A stretch of DNA of 64,000 bases from Paenibacillus oryzisoli (GTDB taxonomy: Bacteria; Bacillota; Bacilli; Paenibacillales; NBRC-103111): contig NZ_LYPB01000046.1 in NCBI RefSeq assembly GCF_001653565.1, forward strand, positions 55,347 to 119,346, given 5' to 3'. The notes under the pieces are model-generated. The model had not been told where the DNA came from. It saw nothing but the letters and a program-made list of their open reading frames with translations, and did not search any database. A program made the position numbers and the translations under genes. Below, piece after piece: positions 16,306-25,062 of the stretch (the first letter of the stretch is position 1; every line of letters begins with the position of its first letter).

Positions 16306-16920
16306 CTACTTTAGTTGCGTATGCAGGAGCTTCATGTACTGGTAGTCCTCCAAGGTCGTCATCTGGGAAACAAACCTCATGTCAATGCCCCGTTCAAGCC
16401 AGAACTGATCCCCCAGCTCGCTCCAAAAAATATGTCTCAGCAGCGTGGAAACCGAGGTATGCCCCTGATTTAAGAGTCGTCCGATGTGGAAGGCACAAGC
16501 GGCTCGATCATAGATACCGTGCAAGGGATGCAACTTATCGGCCACCAACGGAACTACGGCTTCGAAGCCCTCCAGCTTTCTCCTCAGTAACAATTGAGCG
16601 GCTTCGCTGGATATAAAGGGCATGCCGCACCCAACGACCCACACGGAGGCATATTTAGCTAGGGATAATGCAGCATGCATGCCTCCGAGCGACCCATGGC
16701 CCATGAAGAAATCCGAAATAATGCGAACGGAACGATCTACCACGTTTAAATAAGGCCTAGGATCATTGGTTACCACAATTAATTCATCACATATTTCCTT
16801 CATAGCGTCGAGCTGTCGGACGATGAGCGGTTTCCCTTCAAATGGCAGCAAGGCCTTCTGTTCCCCGTTCATTCGACGGTTTGCTCCACCAGCCAGAATC
16901 ACTCCTGAAAGCATGCCCAT
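16306..16920 (-). CDS. mobA: Molybdenum cofactor guanylyltransferase (MobA)
   Basis: 204 residues of nucleotidyltransferase fold. LSGVILAGGANRRMNGEQKALLPFEGKPL is the GTP-binding motif LAGGxxxRM..K, and WVVGCGMPFIS is the equivalent of the D(C)PF motif, with Gly in place of Asp. HPLHGIYDRAA matches the substrate loop. MobA attaches GMP to molybdopterin, needed by enzymes such as nitrate reductase, which fits the surrounding anaerobic genes. The altered DMPF motif (GMPF) may affect metal binding. Confidence 0.83.
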   Translation of the reverse strand: MGMLSGVILAGGANRRMNGEQKALLPFEGKPLIVRQLDAMKEICDELIVVTNDPRPYLNVVDRSVRIISDFFMGHGSLGGMHAALSLAKYASVWVVGCGMPFISSEAAQLLLRRKLEGFEAVVPLVADKLHPLHGIYDRAACAFHIGRLLNQGHTSVSTLLRHIFWSELGDQFWLERGIDMRFVSQMTTLEDYQYMKLLHTQLK

Positions 16921-16959
16921 TACATCTCCTTTTTCTACATCATGTACCTCTATACAGCC

Positions 16960-17484
16960 TCATCTGAATTTCACTTTCACATGACATACCTCTAAGAGCT
17001 TATCGAATCCTCTGTGCAGATAAGGAAGAATCTTATAATCCACACCATATTTCCCCGCATTCGCCCCAGCTGCTATAATAATTAACCCGAGGAGCACAAG
17101 CCACGGATTCGAGCTAATTGTACCTGCAAACATATACATGAAATTCATCAGTAAGCCGAAGAAAATCGCTGCCGTTGTCAATGCGCCTACTAGTAACCCT
17201 ATACCTACTAGGAGCTCCCCCCAAGGAACCAGCACATTAAACCATCCTACATGCGGTAGTGCGATGTTTTGCAAAAAAGCCACAAAATTCGGATACACCA
17301 TATCTGTTGTTCCACTTTCTAGAACAGGTTTAGCAATGGCACCTTTCAGGTAACCTGCAGCGTCGAAAGCTTTATCGCCTGTGATTTTATGCCATCCCGC
17401 TATCATCCACTCCCAACCAACATACAAACGAATGATTGTCAAAAGTAGTGCAGCGTAATTATTTTCCCTGACCCATTTCATCAT
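16960..17484 (-). CDS. DoxX-family membrane protein
   Basis: 174 residues with four hydrophobic segments. IIRLYVGWEWMIAGWHKITG and WFNVLVPWGELLVGIGLLVGALT are typical DoxX signatures. Members include the small subunit of archaeal thiosulfate:quinone oxidoreductase and Bacillus MhqP/CatD quinone-stress proteins. The ATG at 17484 is nine bases after AAGGAG; an ATG three codons earlier abuts that motif and is rejected. The redox partner is unknown. Confidence 0.83.
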   Translation of the reverse strand: MMKWVRENNYAALLLTIIRLYVGWEWMIAGWHKITGDKAFDAAGYLKGAIAKPVLESGTTDMVYPNFVAFLQNIALPHVGWFNVLVPWGELLVGIGLLVGALTTAAIFFGLLMNFMYMFAGTISSNPWLVLLGLIIIAAGANAGKYGVDYKILPYLHRGFDKLLEVCHVKVKFR

Positions 17485-17564
17485 TTCAACCATCTCCTTC
17501 AGTCTTTATGACTTCATTATAGGTCGAAGAAATTACCATGTATGTGAGATAAATCACTCCATGA

Positions 17565-17613
17565 AACAAAATAAACGGCTACGCCGTCCTTTGAAGACAG
17601 GAGCGTTTATCTA
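17565..17613. terminator. Terminator-like inverted repeat
   Basis: ATAAACG at 17570-17576 pairs with CGTTTAT near 17605-17611, with ACGGC/GCCGT and TCCT/AGGA pairs inside. The T-tract is weak. It may back up the stronger terminator after the hybrid kinase or lie in the DoxX leader. Confidence 0.4.
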
Positions 17614-17661
17614 GAAATTCAGCAAAATTATTAAGTAAAACTTATAAATTCTGATATTTAC

Positions 17662-17703
17662 AAAAAGAGCAGTTCGCCGCGTGGCGAACTGCTCTTTATT
17701 TTC
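17662..17703 (-). terminator. Intrinsic terminator of the hybrid kinase
   Basis: AAAGAGCAGTTCGCC and GGCGAACTGCTCTTT form a 15-bp stem around GCGT. The minus-strand copy ends in TTTTTG, seven bases past the kinase stop codon. Confidence 0.9.
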
Positions 17704-17709
17704 ATTGAA

Positions 17710-19677
17710 CTATCGCTCAACGTTAGATCTATGGTTCTGGTTCATCCTTTCATATCGATCAATGATGTCTGCTATCGCGTTAATGCTGATTGGTTTGCTG
17801 ATGTAAGCATCCATACCCTCAGACAAGTATTTCTCACTGTCACCCTTAATGGCGTGAGCGGTCACGGCCACAATGCATGGACGTTTTTTCCCCTTACACA
17901 TTTCATTAATTAACTTCGTTGCAGCTAATCCATCCATCCAGGGCATTTGAATATCCATAAAGATGATATCATAGAAATCGCGTTTAACCGCTTCCACAGC
18001 TTCTTTACCGTTTGCAACTAAAGTCGTTTGGTGCCCTAGTTTCTCTAACATTTTCTTTAGCACAATTTGGTTCACTTCATTATCTTCGGCAATTAATATT
18101 TTCAAGAATTGATCAGTTGAATGCTCGACAATAACATCTTGTTCGGACCATCGCTTATGTTTGCCTAGGTCTATATGATTCGATTGCACCCGGAAGTTGG
18201 CTGTAAACAAGAACGTTGATCCTGGTTGATCTTTGGAAGCCTCGTGCCAGATTTCACCATCCATCAGCTCAACGAGCTTTTTACAAATCGCTAGTCCTAA
18301 CCCCGTACCCTCCGCTTTCCGAGTCATAAAATGATCTACTTGATAGAAAGGGTCAAATAAATGACCAACTTGTTCCTTCGGTACACCGATCCCAGTATCT
18401 CGAACAGCAAATTGAAGACGAACCGTATTCAGTTCTTGGAACACCGTTTCAACATTGATTGAAATAGATCCACTAGGCGTGAATTTAATGGCATTACTAA
18501 GTAAATTCATTAACACTTGTCTTAGCTTCGTGATATCGCCTTGAACCAAATTCGGAACTCTAGGACAAACGGAGGTCGTAATCTCCAGATTTTTCTCAAG
18601 AGCCTTAGCCATCACTAGATAAAGTGTTTCTGATAGAACATCTCTCACATTCAAAGGTTCTTCCGTTAATTCGGTTTTGCCGGATTCAATTTTGGAGAAG
18701 TCCAGAATATCGTTGATAATCGTGAGCAGCGTTGCTCCACTCTTCTTAATAATTTGCACATATTCTATCTGCTCCTCATCCAAATTCGTCTCCAGAAGAA
18801 CATCCGTCATCCCGATTACACCATTCATAGGTGTTCGGATTTCATGACTCATCATGGCTAAGAAATCACTTTTGGCTTTGTTCGTCTTTTCTGCGGCTTC
18901 TTTCTCGATAATCAATTTCTTCTGTTCGGTCATGTCTTTCGCGATGAGGTAAAAGCCCATAGTCTGCGTCTGGATAATGATTGGAGCGAGCGTTACCAAC
19001 ACTTCAACGGAATAACCATCCTTGTGTTGAATGAGTGTGATATCTTTTTCGACTCTTTCGATTTCCAACTGATCCTTTATGGCCAAAAGCAACTGTATGG
19101 CACTTTTTTCGCCAATTAATTTGGACATGCCACTGCCGATTAACTCTTCGATGAGATAGCCGGTCATCTGTTGCACCATATTATTGCCATTTATGATAAT
19201 GCCATCCAAGCCAAAAGAAATAATTGCATCATGATTGTATTTCTTTAACGACGTATACCGTTCGATACTCTCTTGCAGCTTAAGCTCTGCGAGCTTGCTC
19301 TTGGTTACATCGATAAATTGGGTAATATAATATAAAGGCTTCCCATCCTTGTCATCACGAACTAAGGAAACATAGACGGAGGTCCAAACAACATTGCCAT
19401 TTTTATTAAAATACCGATTCTCTAATTGAAATGAAGGGATATTGCCAGCCAATAATTCTGTCAGTAAATTCTTGGTATTGTTACGATCATCAGGATGTCG
19501 GATATCCTCTAGCGTAACGTTCAAGAGTTCTTCTTCTGAATAGCCGAAAATGCTGCAAACCGCAGGGTTAACATTCATCCATTTTCGATCCAGAGAGATT
19601 AAAGCAATCCCAATTGGAGCATTCCTATATAGATGCTCAAATAAAGCTTCAGGGTCAAATAACCTCAGATCTTGCAT
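17710..19677 (-). CDS. Hybrid sensor histidine kinase (PAS-PAS-HK-receiver)
   Basis: 655 residues and soluble. PAS 1 at about 10-130 (FEHLYRNAPIGIALISLDRKWMNVNPAVCSIFGYSEEELL) and PAS 2 at about 145-265 precede HisKA with KSDFLAMMSHEIRTPMNGVIGM (phosphoacceptor His), a HATPase domain (LLSNAIKFTPSG, DTGIGVPKEQ, GTGLGLAICKKLVE) and a receiver with Asp in DIIFMDIQMPWMDG. No Hpt domain is present, so phosphate must pass to a separate protein. The start at 19677 lies nine bases after AAGGAGG, and the PAS core begins soon after. Signal unknown; no cognate regulator is adjacent. Confidence 0.9.
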   Translation of the reverse strand: MQDLRLFDPEALFEHLYRNAPIGIALISLDRKWMNVNPAVCSIFGYSEEELLNVTLEDIRHPDDRNNTKNLLTELLAGNIPSFQLENRYFNKNGNVVWTSVYVSLVRDDKDGKPLYYITQFIDVTKSKLAELKLQESIERYTSLKKYNHDAIISFGLDGIIINGNNMVQQMTGYLIEELIGSGMSKLIGEKSAIQLLLAIKDQLEIERVEKDITLIQHKDGYSVEVLVTLAPIIIQTQTMGFYLIAKDMTEQKKLIIEKEAAEKTNKAKSDFLAMMSHEIRTPMNGVIGMTDVLLETNLDEEQIEYVQIIKKSGATLLTIINDILDFSKIESGKTELTEEPLNVRDVLSETLYLVMAKALEKNLEITTSVCPRVPNLVQGDITKLRQVLMNLLSNAIKFTPSGSISINVETVFQELNTVRLQFAVRDTGIGVPKEQVGHLFDPFYQVDHFMTRKAEGTGLGLAICKKLVELMDGEIWHEASKDQPGSTFLFTANFRVQSNHIDLGKHKRWSEQDVIVEHSTDQFLKILIAEDNEVNQIVLKKMLEKLGHQTTLVANGKEAVEAVKRDFYDIIFMDIQMPWMDGLAATKLINEMCKGKKRPCIVAVTAHAIKGDSEKYLSEGMDAYISKPISINAIADIIDRYERMNQNHRSNVER

Positions 19678-19797
19678 CGATGCATTCCTCCTTCGACTTG
19701 ATGCGGCAGCTTCCTCTTCCATTGGCAGCTACTCACATTCTACCACAAAATGAATGCCCGTCCGTATATTGCTAGTTAATTACACGATGCGTAAACG

Positions 19798-19853
19798 CAA
19801 AAGAAACCAGCCGCATGTCGTTATGCTGGTTTCTTTTGCGTTCCTTTTTTTTA
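19798..19853 (+). terminator. Strong hairpin with T-tract in a divergent gap
   Basis: ACGCAAAAGAAACCAGC pairs perfectly with GCTGGTTTCTTTTGCGT and is followed by CC and eight T residues. It lies between two divergent genes, upstream of the padR promoter, where no plus-strand gene needs termination. It may block antisense transcripts across the kinase or be a relic of a lost gene. Confidence 0.85.
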
Positions 19854-19883
19854 CAAACAAAGTATTTTGTTTGATAAACTACC

Positions 19884-19912
19884 TTTACAGTCACAGTACT
19901 GTATCGTATTAT
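19884..19912 (+). promoter_or_regulatory. Sigma-A promoter and candidate PadR operator
   Basis: TTTACA, a 17-bp spacer and TATTAT, 20 bp before the padR start codon. The spacer contains the perfect palindrome ACAGTACTGT (19893-19902), where a bound repressor would exclude RNA polymerase. Confidence 0.72.
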
Positions 19913-19931
19913 ATAAATGTGAGGTGACGAT

Positions 19932-20261
19932 ATGAGCGAGAACAAAATTACATCCGACTTGCTGCGAGGACATACAGATACAATGATTTTACGACTCCTA
20001 TCGGAAGCTGACCGCTACGGGTACGAGATTGTCAAACTAATTGCCGAACGCTCTGGCGGCGAATATGAATTGAAAGAAGCCACGATGTACTCCAGCGTTC
20101 GGCGGCTTGAGACAGATGGCGATATCGAGTGGTATTGGGGTGATGAATCTCAAGGCGGACGACGCAAGTATTTCCGAATTACCGAGAAGGGCAAGAGTGC
20201 TTACGTTCGCAACAAGAACAATTGGGAGTATTCGAAACGCATACTAGAAAACTTATTATAA
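19932..20261 (+). CDS. PadR-family transcriptional regulator
   Basis: 109 residues: a winged helix typical of PadR subfamily 2 (HTDTMILRLLSEADRYGYEIVKLIAERSGGEYELKEATMYSSVRRLETDGDIEWYWG...GRRKYFRITEKG). First gene of a four-gene operon encoding a HAAS-pentapeptide protein and an ABC exporter. PadR repressors of this kind commonly sense the exported compound and are released by it. Confidence 0.92.
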   Translation: MSENKITSDLLRGHTDTMILRLLSEADRYGYEIVKLIAERSGGEYELKEATMYSSVRRLETDGDIEWYWGDESQGGRRKYFRITEKGKSAYVRNKNNWEYSKRILENLL

Positions 20262-20274
20262 GGGAGAGATTGCT

Positions 20275-21144
20275 ATGACGAATCAGAAATTAACGAGCTA
20301 TTTGAACGGTATTTTCACACCATACGATGGGGTAAAGAGTGTTACTGAGTTAAAGACAGACCTGCACTCCGATTTGCAGGAGCGCTATCGCGAACTCAAA
20401 GCCGAGGGCAAGGACGATGAAACGGCATTTGAAATGACCGTTGAGAGCATCGGTGACATCGAACAAACGATACTGGAAGTCGCGAACCTCTCCCGCTCCC
20501 TAGAACGGCAAGTCGTGACCAACTTTAGTGCCAGCAACTTGGCAATGGGCGACTTTGCAGGTGTTAGAGCCCATAAAGGACAATTTAATGCTAGTGCGTT
20601 ACGAGCCGCTGACTTTGCTAGCGCAGATTTAACTGGAAGTTCGTTTAAGACCAGTGATTTACGTGATGCCAACTTTGACGGTGCCAACCTGACAGACTGT
20701 GTCCTAACGGCAACAGACCTAACGAACGTAAGCTTCAATGAATCGATCCTTGTGCGTACCAACTTCAGTGTTTCCGGGATGGAAGGAGCCAGATTCACTG
20801 GTATCAAACTGAGCGACGTCACGCTAAGCAAGATCGACCTTAAGAAAACAATCTTTGAAGATTGTATCTTTGACGGCGTAGACTTCGAATATTGCGACAT
20901 GAGCGGGCTTCGTTTTGACGGGCAAACCTTTATCGGCGTTAAGTTTGATAAATCGGCCGTAAACGGCGTTTCATTTAAGGGCGCTATACTCAAGAATGTG
21001 TCTTTCCAAGCGTTCTTTTCATTGACCAATAAGTACTACCGCGCGTTCAAGACCATATGCTTTGACGGTGCGGTCATGGATAAACTGACCTATGCCTCAC
21101 TGAAAGGCATGGGGGCCGATCTGTCTAAAGTTACTGTTCGATAA
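20275..21144 (+). CDS. HAAS domain fused to pentapeptide repeats
   Basis: 289 residues. Residues 1-75 resemble the HAAS/DUF1700 domain that accompanies PadR regulators (LTSYLNGIFTPYDGVKSVTELKTDLHSDLQERYRELKAEGKDDETAFEMTVESIGDI). About 84-245 form some 30 pentapeptide repeats of A(D/N)Lxx type (ASNLAMGDFAG, RDANFDGANLTDCVL, DGVDFEYCDMSGLRF), predicted to fold as a right-handed beta-helix. HAAS proteins normally carry membrane segments; none is present here. Pentapeptide proteins include DNA mimics that protect gyrase (Qnr), but other members have no known activity. It lies between padR and the exporter genes with short gaps. Confidence 0.85.
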   Translation: MTNQKLTSYLNGIFTPYDGVKSVTELKTDLHSDLQERYRELKAEGKDDETAFEMTVESIGDIEQTILEVANLSRSLERQVVTNFSASNLAMGDFAGVRAHKGQFNASALRAADFASADLTGSSFKTSDLRDANFDGANLTDCVLTATDLTNVSFNESILVRTNFSVSGMEGARFTGIKLSDVTLSKIDLKKTIFEDCIFDGVDFEYCDMSGLRFDGQTFIGVKFDKSAVNGVSFKGAILKNVSFQAFFSLTNKYYRAFKTICFDGAVMDKLTYASLKGMGADLSKVTVR

Positions 21145-21157
21145 GGAGGGGAAAATT

Positions 21158-21919
21158 ATGCATACGAATGCCATTCAAGTCGTTGGCCTGAACAAGTCCT
21201 ACAAGCAGCATCAAGTCCTAAAGGGTGTTGATTTCGAGGTGGAAAAGGGCAGTATTTTCGCCCTGCTCGGCTCCAACGGAGCAGGCAAGACAACGGTCGT
21301 CAAGATCCTCACCACGTTGCTCAAACAAGACAACGGAACGGCCACTATCAACGGATTCGATGTGGCATCACAATCCGATCAAGTCCGTCAGGCCATTTCG
21401 CTGACAGGGCAATTCGCCGCGGTGGATGAAATATTGACCGGACGGGAGAATCTGATCATGATCGCCAAGCTGCGCTACCTCAAGAATCCGCGTCAAGTTG
21501 CAGAGGATTTGCTCAAACGCTTCGACTTGAGTGACGCTGCCGACCGCAGGGCGTCTACGTATTCCGGTGGTATGCGCCGCCGGCTCGACATTGCCCTGAG
21601 CCTTATAGGTAATCCACAAGTCATTTTCCTCGACGAGCCAACCACTGGGCTTGACCCCGAGGCACGCATCGAGGTTTGGAAGATCGTTAAGGAGCTTGCG
21701 GGTAGCGGTACAACTGTACTCTTGACCACGCAATACTTGGAAGAGGCCGAACAACTTGCCGACCGAATTGCTATTCTGCATGAGGGTAAGATTATCGCAA
21801 GCGGCACGCTCTCTGATCTCAAGAAGCTCTTTCCATCTGCGAAGGTGGAGTATATCGAGAAACAGCCATCATTAGAGGACATCTTCCTCTCAATCGTCGG
21901 CAAGAAGGAGGCGAAGTAA
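21158..21919 (+). CDS. DrrA-like ABC exporter ATPase
   Basis: 253 residues. Walker A GSNGAGKTT at 38-46, signature YSGGMRRRLDIALSL, Walker B VIFLDEPTTGLDP, switch region LLTTQYLEEAEQLADRI. These are the marks of the daunorubicin-resistance (DrrA) group, which powers drug or lipid export with a separate ABC-2 permease. It stops immediately before the permease start, so the two are coupled. Confidence 0.93.
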   Translation: MHTNAIQVVGLNKSYKQHQVLKGVDFEVEKGSIFALLGSNGAGKTTVVKILTTLLKQDNGTATINGFDVASQSDQVRQAISLTGQFAAVDEILTGRENLIMIAKLRYLKNPRQVAEDLLKRFDLSDAADRRASTYSGGMRRRLDIALSLIGNPQVIFLDEPTTGLDPEARIEVWKIVKELAGSGTTVLLTTQYLEEAEQLADRIAILHEGKIIASGTLSDLKKLFPSAKVEYIEKQPSLEDIFLSIVGKKEAK

Positions 21920-22687
21920 ATGGAAACGGCTAAGAACCATTTCATTACAGATATAAGCGTTATGCTTGGACGTTCCATGCGTCATATTTTCCGGAGTTTG
22001 GACACCATTATTACGGTCTGTATCACCCCTATCGCCATGATGCTACTGTTCGTCTATGTGTTAGGCGGCGCCATTCAAACCGGGACAGACAACTATGTGA
22101 ATTATCTGTTGCCAGGTATCCTCCTCATGGCGATCGCAAGCGGAATTGCCTATACCTCTTACCGCCTGTTTATGGATAAACAGCGAGGAATCTTCGAGCG
22201 GTTCCACACGATGCCGATTTCACGTTCCGCCTTGCTTTGGGGGCATGTGTTGACCTCTCTCGTATCCAACGCCATTTCACTCATCGTCATCATTCTTGTT
22301 GCATTAATTATGGGTTTTCGTTCTTCCGCAGGCATACTGCCTTGGCTTGCTGTAATCGGCATACTCGTCTTGTTTACGCTGGCCTTAACTTGGGTCGCGG
22401 CGATAGCCGGGCTATCCGCCAAAACGATTGAAGGCGCCAGCGCATTCTCCTATCCGCTTATCTTCCTGCCGTTTATCAGTTCGGCGTTTGTGCCGACGGA
22501 GTCCATGCCGACTGTTGTTCGCGTCTTTGCCGAGAACCAGCCAGTGACCTCGATCGTGAACGCCATCCGTGCGCTGCTTGCCGAGCAGCCTGTGGGCAAT
22601 GAGATATGGATTGCACTTGCTTGGTGTGTCGGAATTATGATAGTCTCTTATTTCTTTGCCATGAGGGTGTATAAGAAACGTGTATGA
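21920..22687 (+). CDS. DrrB-like ABC-2 exporter permease
   Basis: 255 residues with six hydrophobic segments. The ABC-2 signature is around FMDKQRGIFERFHTMPISRSALLWGHVL and the C-terminal half has FSYPLIFLPFISSAFVPTESMP. It begins on the base after the ATPase stop codon. Probable export of a toxic small molecule, with PadR as its sensor. Confidence 0.92.
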   Translation: METAKNHFITDISVMLGRSMRHIFRSLDTIITVCITPIAMMLLFVYVLGGAIQTGTDNYVNYLLPGILLMAIASGIAYTSYRLFMDKQRGIFERFHTMPISRSALLWGHVLTSLVSNAISLIVIILVALIMGFRSSAGILPWLAVIGILVLFTLALTWVAAIAGLSAKTIEGASAFSYPLIFLPFISSAFVPTESMPTVVRVFAENQPVTSIVNAIRALLAEQPVGNEIWIALAWCVGIMIVSYFFAMRVYKKRV

Positions 22688-22697
22688 ACCGGTTAAA

Positions 22698-22734
22698 TAA
22701 AAACGAGTGCCTCCCTAGAGGACACTCGTTTTTG
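22698..22734. terminator. Bidirectional intrinsic terminator
   Basis: AAAAACGAGTGCCTC and GAGGACACTCGTTTTT pair around CCTA with one bulge. It lies between the exporter operon and the convergent ADP-ribosylglycohydrolase gene. Confidence 0.88.
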
Positions 22735-22771
22735 TACAACATTTTATAATTGTCATATACTAGTTGCCGGA

Positions 22772-24079
22772 TTACGATTCATGGAAGGTTTTCTCTGCTA
22801 CTGTGGCAAATCTCTGAACGATATCACTGATCCGGAACTCCTCGGCACCGATCATATAAGTCTTTACTTTATCTTGGAACGGTGCATACCAATGGGGAGG
22901 CACACCCTCCTTGCCGACGATCGCGCCGACGATACTACCTGCGGTCGCAGCCGTGCAATCGTTGTCCATCCCCATCGCTACCGTCTCGGATATAACCTTG
23001 GAGACATCCGTCCCTCCGATCATTAAGCCGAATACGGTTAAGCATGCGTTGTTGTTCGTATGAACGCCACTCATACCATCAAAGCGCTCGTTTACGGCTT
23101 TCCGGGCATCGGCGTAATTCCCAATATCTCCTCCGATTGAGAGTGCCCATTCGATATCCTTGTAAAGGCTGCAGTCCTTCGGAATTTCTGTCAATCCGAT
23201 ACGCAATGCTTCCACCGGGTGATCGACCACGAAGGCGGCGGCTTGCGCCGCGCTGAAAAACATTTCGCCGTAAATCCCGTTTCTGCGATGACTCACATAG
23301 GCATCACGGTATGCATACTCCGCCGCTTTCGACGGGAGTCCCGGCGCGATGTAGGCCCACGGATCGGATCGGATGTCCGCGCCAATCCATTGACAGTACG
23401 GATTGTCCATATCCGCCGCTTCCATGGCAGACTTGCCTGCCTTCAAGTTATTCAGCGCCACTTCCTCCGCCGTGCAGGCGTACGGCAAATATTTCAGCCA
23501 GCTCTTGCCCACATCCTCCGTCGTAAAATGAATGCCATGCTCTTCGGCGATAAGCAGCCCCAGAATCGTATACGTCAAGTCATCATCTACCGGAACCCCG
23601 TTCATCCCTTCACGCGTATATTCTTGGTGTGTGCTCTTCCCATATCGCACATGGTTCGGCGTCTTGACCTTGGACCAATAGTTCTGCGGCGGGAAGCTGT
23701 CTCCGATGTATTCAGCCCAGGACTTCATGCCCTCTACTTCCCAAAACTCGACGGGAGCTCCGAGCGTGCACCCGGCGAATCGGGCCAATAAAGCTCCTTC
23801 CAGCTTATTTTTGTACAAGGCACTATCGAATGCTTTCCACATCGTTCTCGGTCCGCTTGACCGAAGTGCTTGAATACCCTTCAGATCATCTGGCTCTTTG
23901 GAAGCGAGTACTTCGTTTACAGGCAAATTTCTAATAAGCTCAATAGCCTCTTGCATCTGTTTTTCCAGCTTCGACCAGACGCCGGGCACCCCCGCCGCCC
24001 CGTATTCATGTGCCAGTCGGCCGTACTCAAGGATTTTACTGGATAAATGCGTCAAACTCGGTTCTACAGGATAAGCCAT
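22772..24079 (-). CDS. ADP-ribosylglycohydrolase family protein
   Basis: 435 residues. The catalytic core starts near 90 (LEGALLARFAGCTLGAPVEFWE). The di-magnesium site residues are seen in GVPVDDDLTYT (Asp165-167) and AMGMDNDCTAATAGSIVGAIVG (Asp372, Asp374). The N-terminal 90 residues form an extra helical region. Family members remove ADP-ribose from proteins, nucleic acids or small molecules; some act on crotonobetainyl or other N-glycosides. It is divergent from an AraC regulator, which suggests metabolic use rather than toxin reversal, and no ADP-ribosyltransferase gene is nearby. Confidence 0.85.
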   Translation of the reverse strand: MAYPVEPSLTHLSSKILEYGRLAHEYGAAGVPGVWSKLEKQMQEAIELIRNLPVNEVLASKEPDDLKGIQALRSSGPRTMWKAFDSALYKNKLEGALLARFAGCTLGAPVEFWEVEGMKSWAEYIGDSFPPQNYWSKVKTPNHVRYGKSTHQEYTREGMNGVPVDDDLTYTILGLLIAEEHGIHFTTEDVGKSWLKYLPYACTAEEVALNNLKAGKSAMEAADMDNPYCQWIGADIRSDPWAYIAPGLPSKAAEYAYRDAYVSHRRNGIYGEMFFSAAQAAAFVVDHPVEALRIGLTEIPKDCSLYKDIEWALSIGGDIGNYADARKAVNERFDGMSGVHTNNNACLTVFGLMIGGTDVSKVISETVAMGMDNDCTAATAGSIVGAIVGKEGVPPHWYAPFQDKVKTYMIGAEEFRISDIVQRFATVAEKTFHES

Positions 24080-24180
24080 ATAAACAGTCTCCTTCCAAAT
24101 TTAACTTTCTTAGTGTAATGGATCCAAACCCAGTTTATACTAATAAAATAAACAATTCCGCTTAAAAAGGACCATAAACT

Positions 24181-25062
24181 ATGCAAAAACAACCATTATC
24201 GTACGAGGTCGTTTCTCAACCTATTTTGCTTCCTTCGGCGTTCCCTGTAGAACTTCTCGAGAATTATATTCAAAGCGATGCCAATATTACGTACCTGCAT
24301 TATCACAATTGCTTGGAACTAGGCTACTGTTGGGAAGGCTCTGGCGTATTTTTCGTAGAGGAAAAAATACTGCCCTATTCCAAAGGAGATGTGAGCATTA
24401 TTTTTCCAGGTCAGCTCCATCTTGCCCAGAGTGTCAAAGGTCAAGTAAGCGGCTGGCATTTTATCTTCATAGACCTGAAAGTTCTTCTTGGCACAGCTGC
24501 TCCACCCTCGTGGGAAGGAGCTGCGCCCGTAGGATATTCGCGATTGGCGAACATCGTCCGCCCGGAGGAGTCTCCAGGCATCGCGATACTGACGGAATAT
24601 CTCATTCAAGAACTGAGCCGAAAGCAATCGGGCTATGAAACTGCCGCCAAGGGATGCGCCTTGTCTCTTGCGTCCCTCATTACGAGAGCCATTAGTCAGG
24701 CGGCCGACCGTGCCCCTGAAATCGAAACGGTCGACCGTACTTCTATAAACAAAATCTCCAAGTCGCTGCACTATATCTCGCAGCATTACATGGAGACGAT
24801 TCACACCCAAGAATTGGCGGCGATCTGCAACCTTAGCGTCACCCATTTCCGTCGCACGTTTCGTACGTGTATGGGCGCAGCTCCGCTCGATTACTTGATC
24901 AATATGCGCATGCAGATGGCCTCTGCCTTGCTGTGCCATACCGATGGCAGCATCCTCTCTATTTCCGAAAAAGTAGGATATTCCACCTTATCTAGCTTTA
25001 ACCGACATTTCAAGATATGGATGGGCGCCGCCCCCTCGAAGTGGCGAGCGATGCATCGCTAA
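24181..25062 (+). CDS. AraC-family regulator
   Basis: 293 residues. Cupin sensor (LHYHNCLELGYCWEGSGVFFVEEKILPYSKGDVSIIFPGQLH) and tandem HTH (IHTQELAAICNLSVTHFRRTFRTCMGAAPLDYL and ILSISEKVGYSTLSSFNRHFKIWMGAAPSKWR). Divergent from the ADP-ribosylglycohydrolase gene across 101 bp, its likely target. Its last four bases overlap the convergent esterase gene. Confidence 0.87.
   Translation: MQKQPLSYEVVSQPILLPSAFPVELLENYIQSDANITYLHYHNCLELGYCWEGSGVFFVEEKILPYSKGDVSIIFPGQLHLAQSVKGQVSGWHFIFIDLKVLLGTAAPPSWEGAAPVGYSRLANIVRPEESPGIAILTEYLIQELSRKQSGYETAAKGCALSLASLITRAISQAADRAPEIETVDRTSINKISKSLHYISQHYMETIHTQELAAICNLSVTHFRRTFRTCMGAAPLDYLINMRMQMASALLCHTDGSILSISEKVGYSTLSSFNRHFKIWMGAAPSKWRAMHR

Noticed and set aside
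20385..21029. 214-codon open frame on the minus strand
   Set aside because: It is a shadow of the pentapeptide-repeat gene; the periodic codons of the repeat keep the opposite strand open. No ribosome binding site.
23219..23791. 190-codon plus-strand frame
   Set aside because: It is antisense to the ADP-ribosylglycohydrolase gene, with an Arg-rich composition and no family resemblance.
22772..24079. Toxin-antitoxin function (DraG/DarG-like)
   Set aside because: No ADP-ribosyltransferase gene is adjacent; a divergent AraC regulator suggests a metabolic role.
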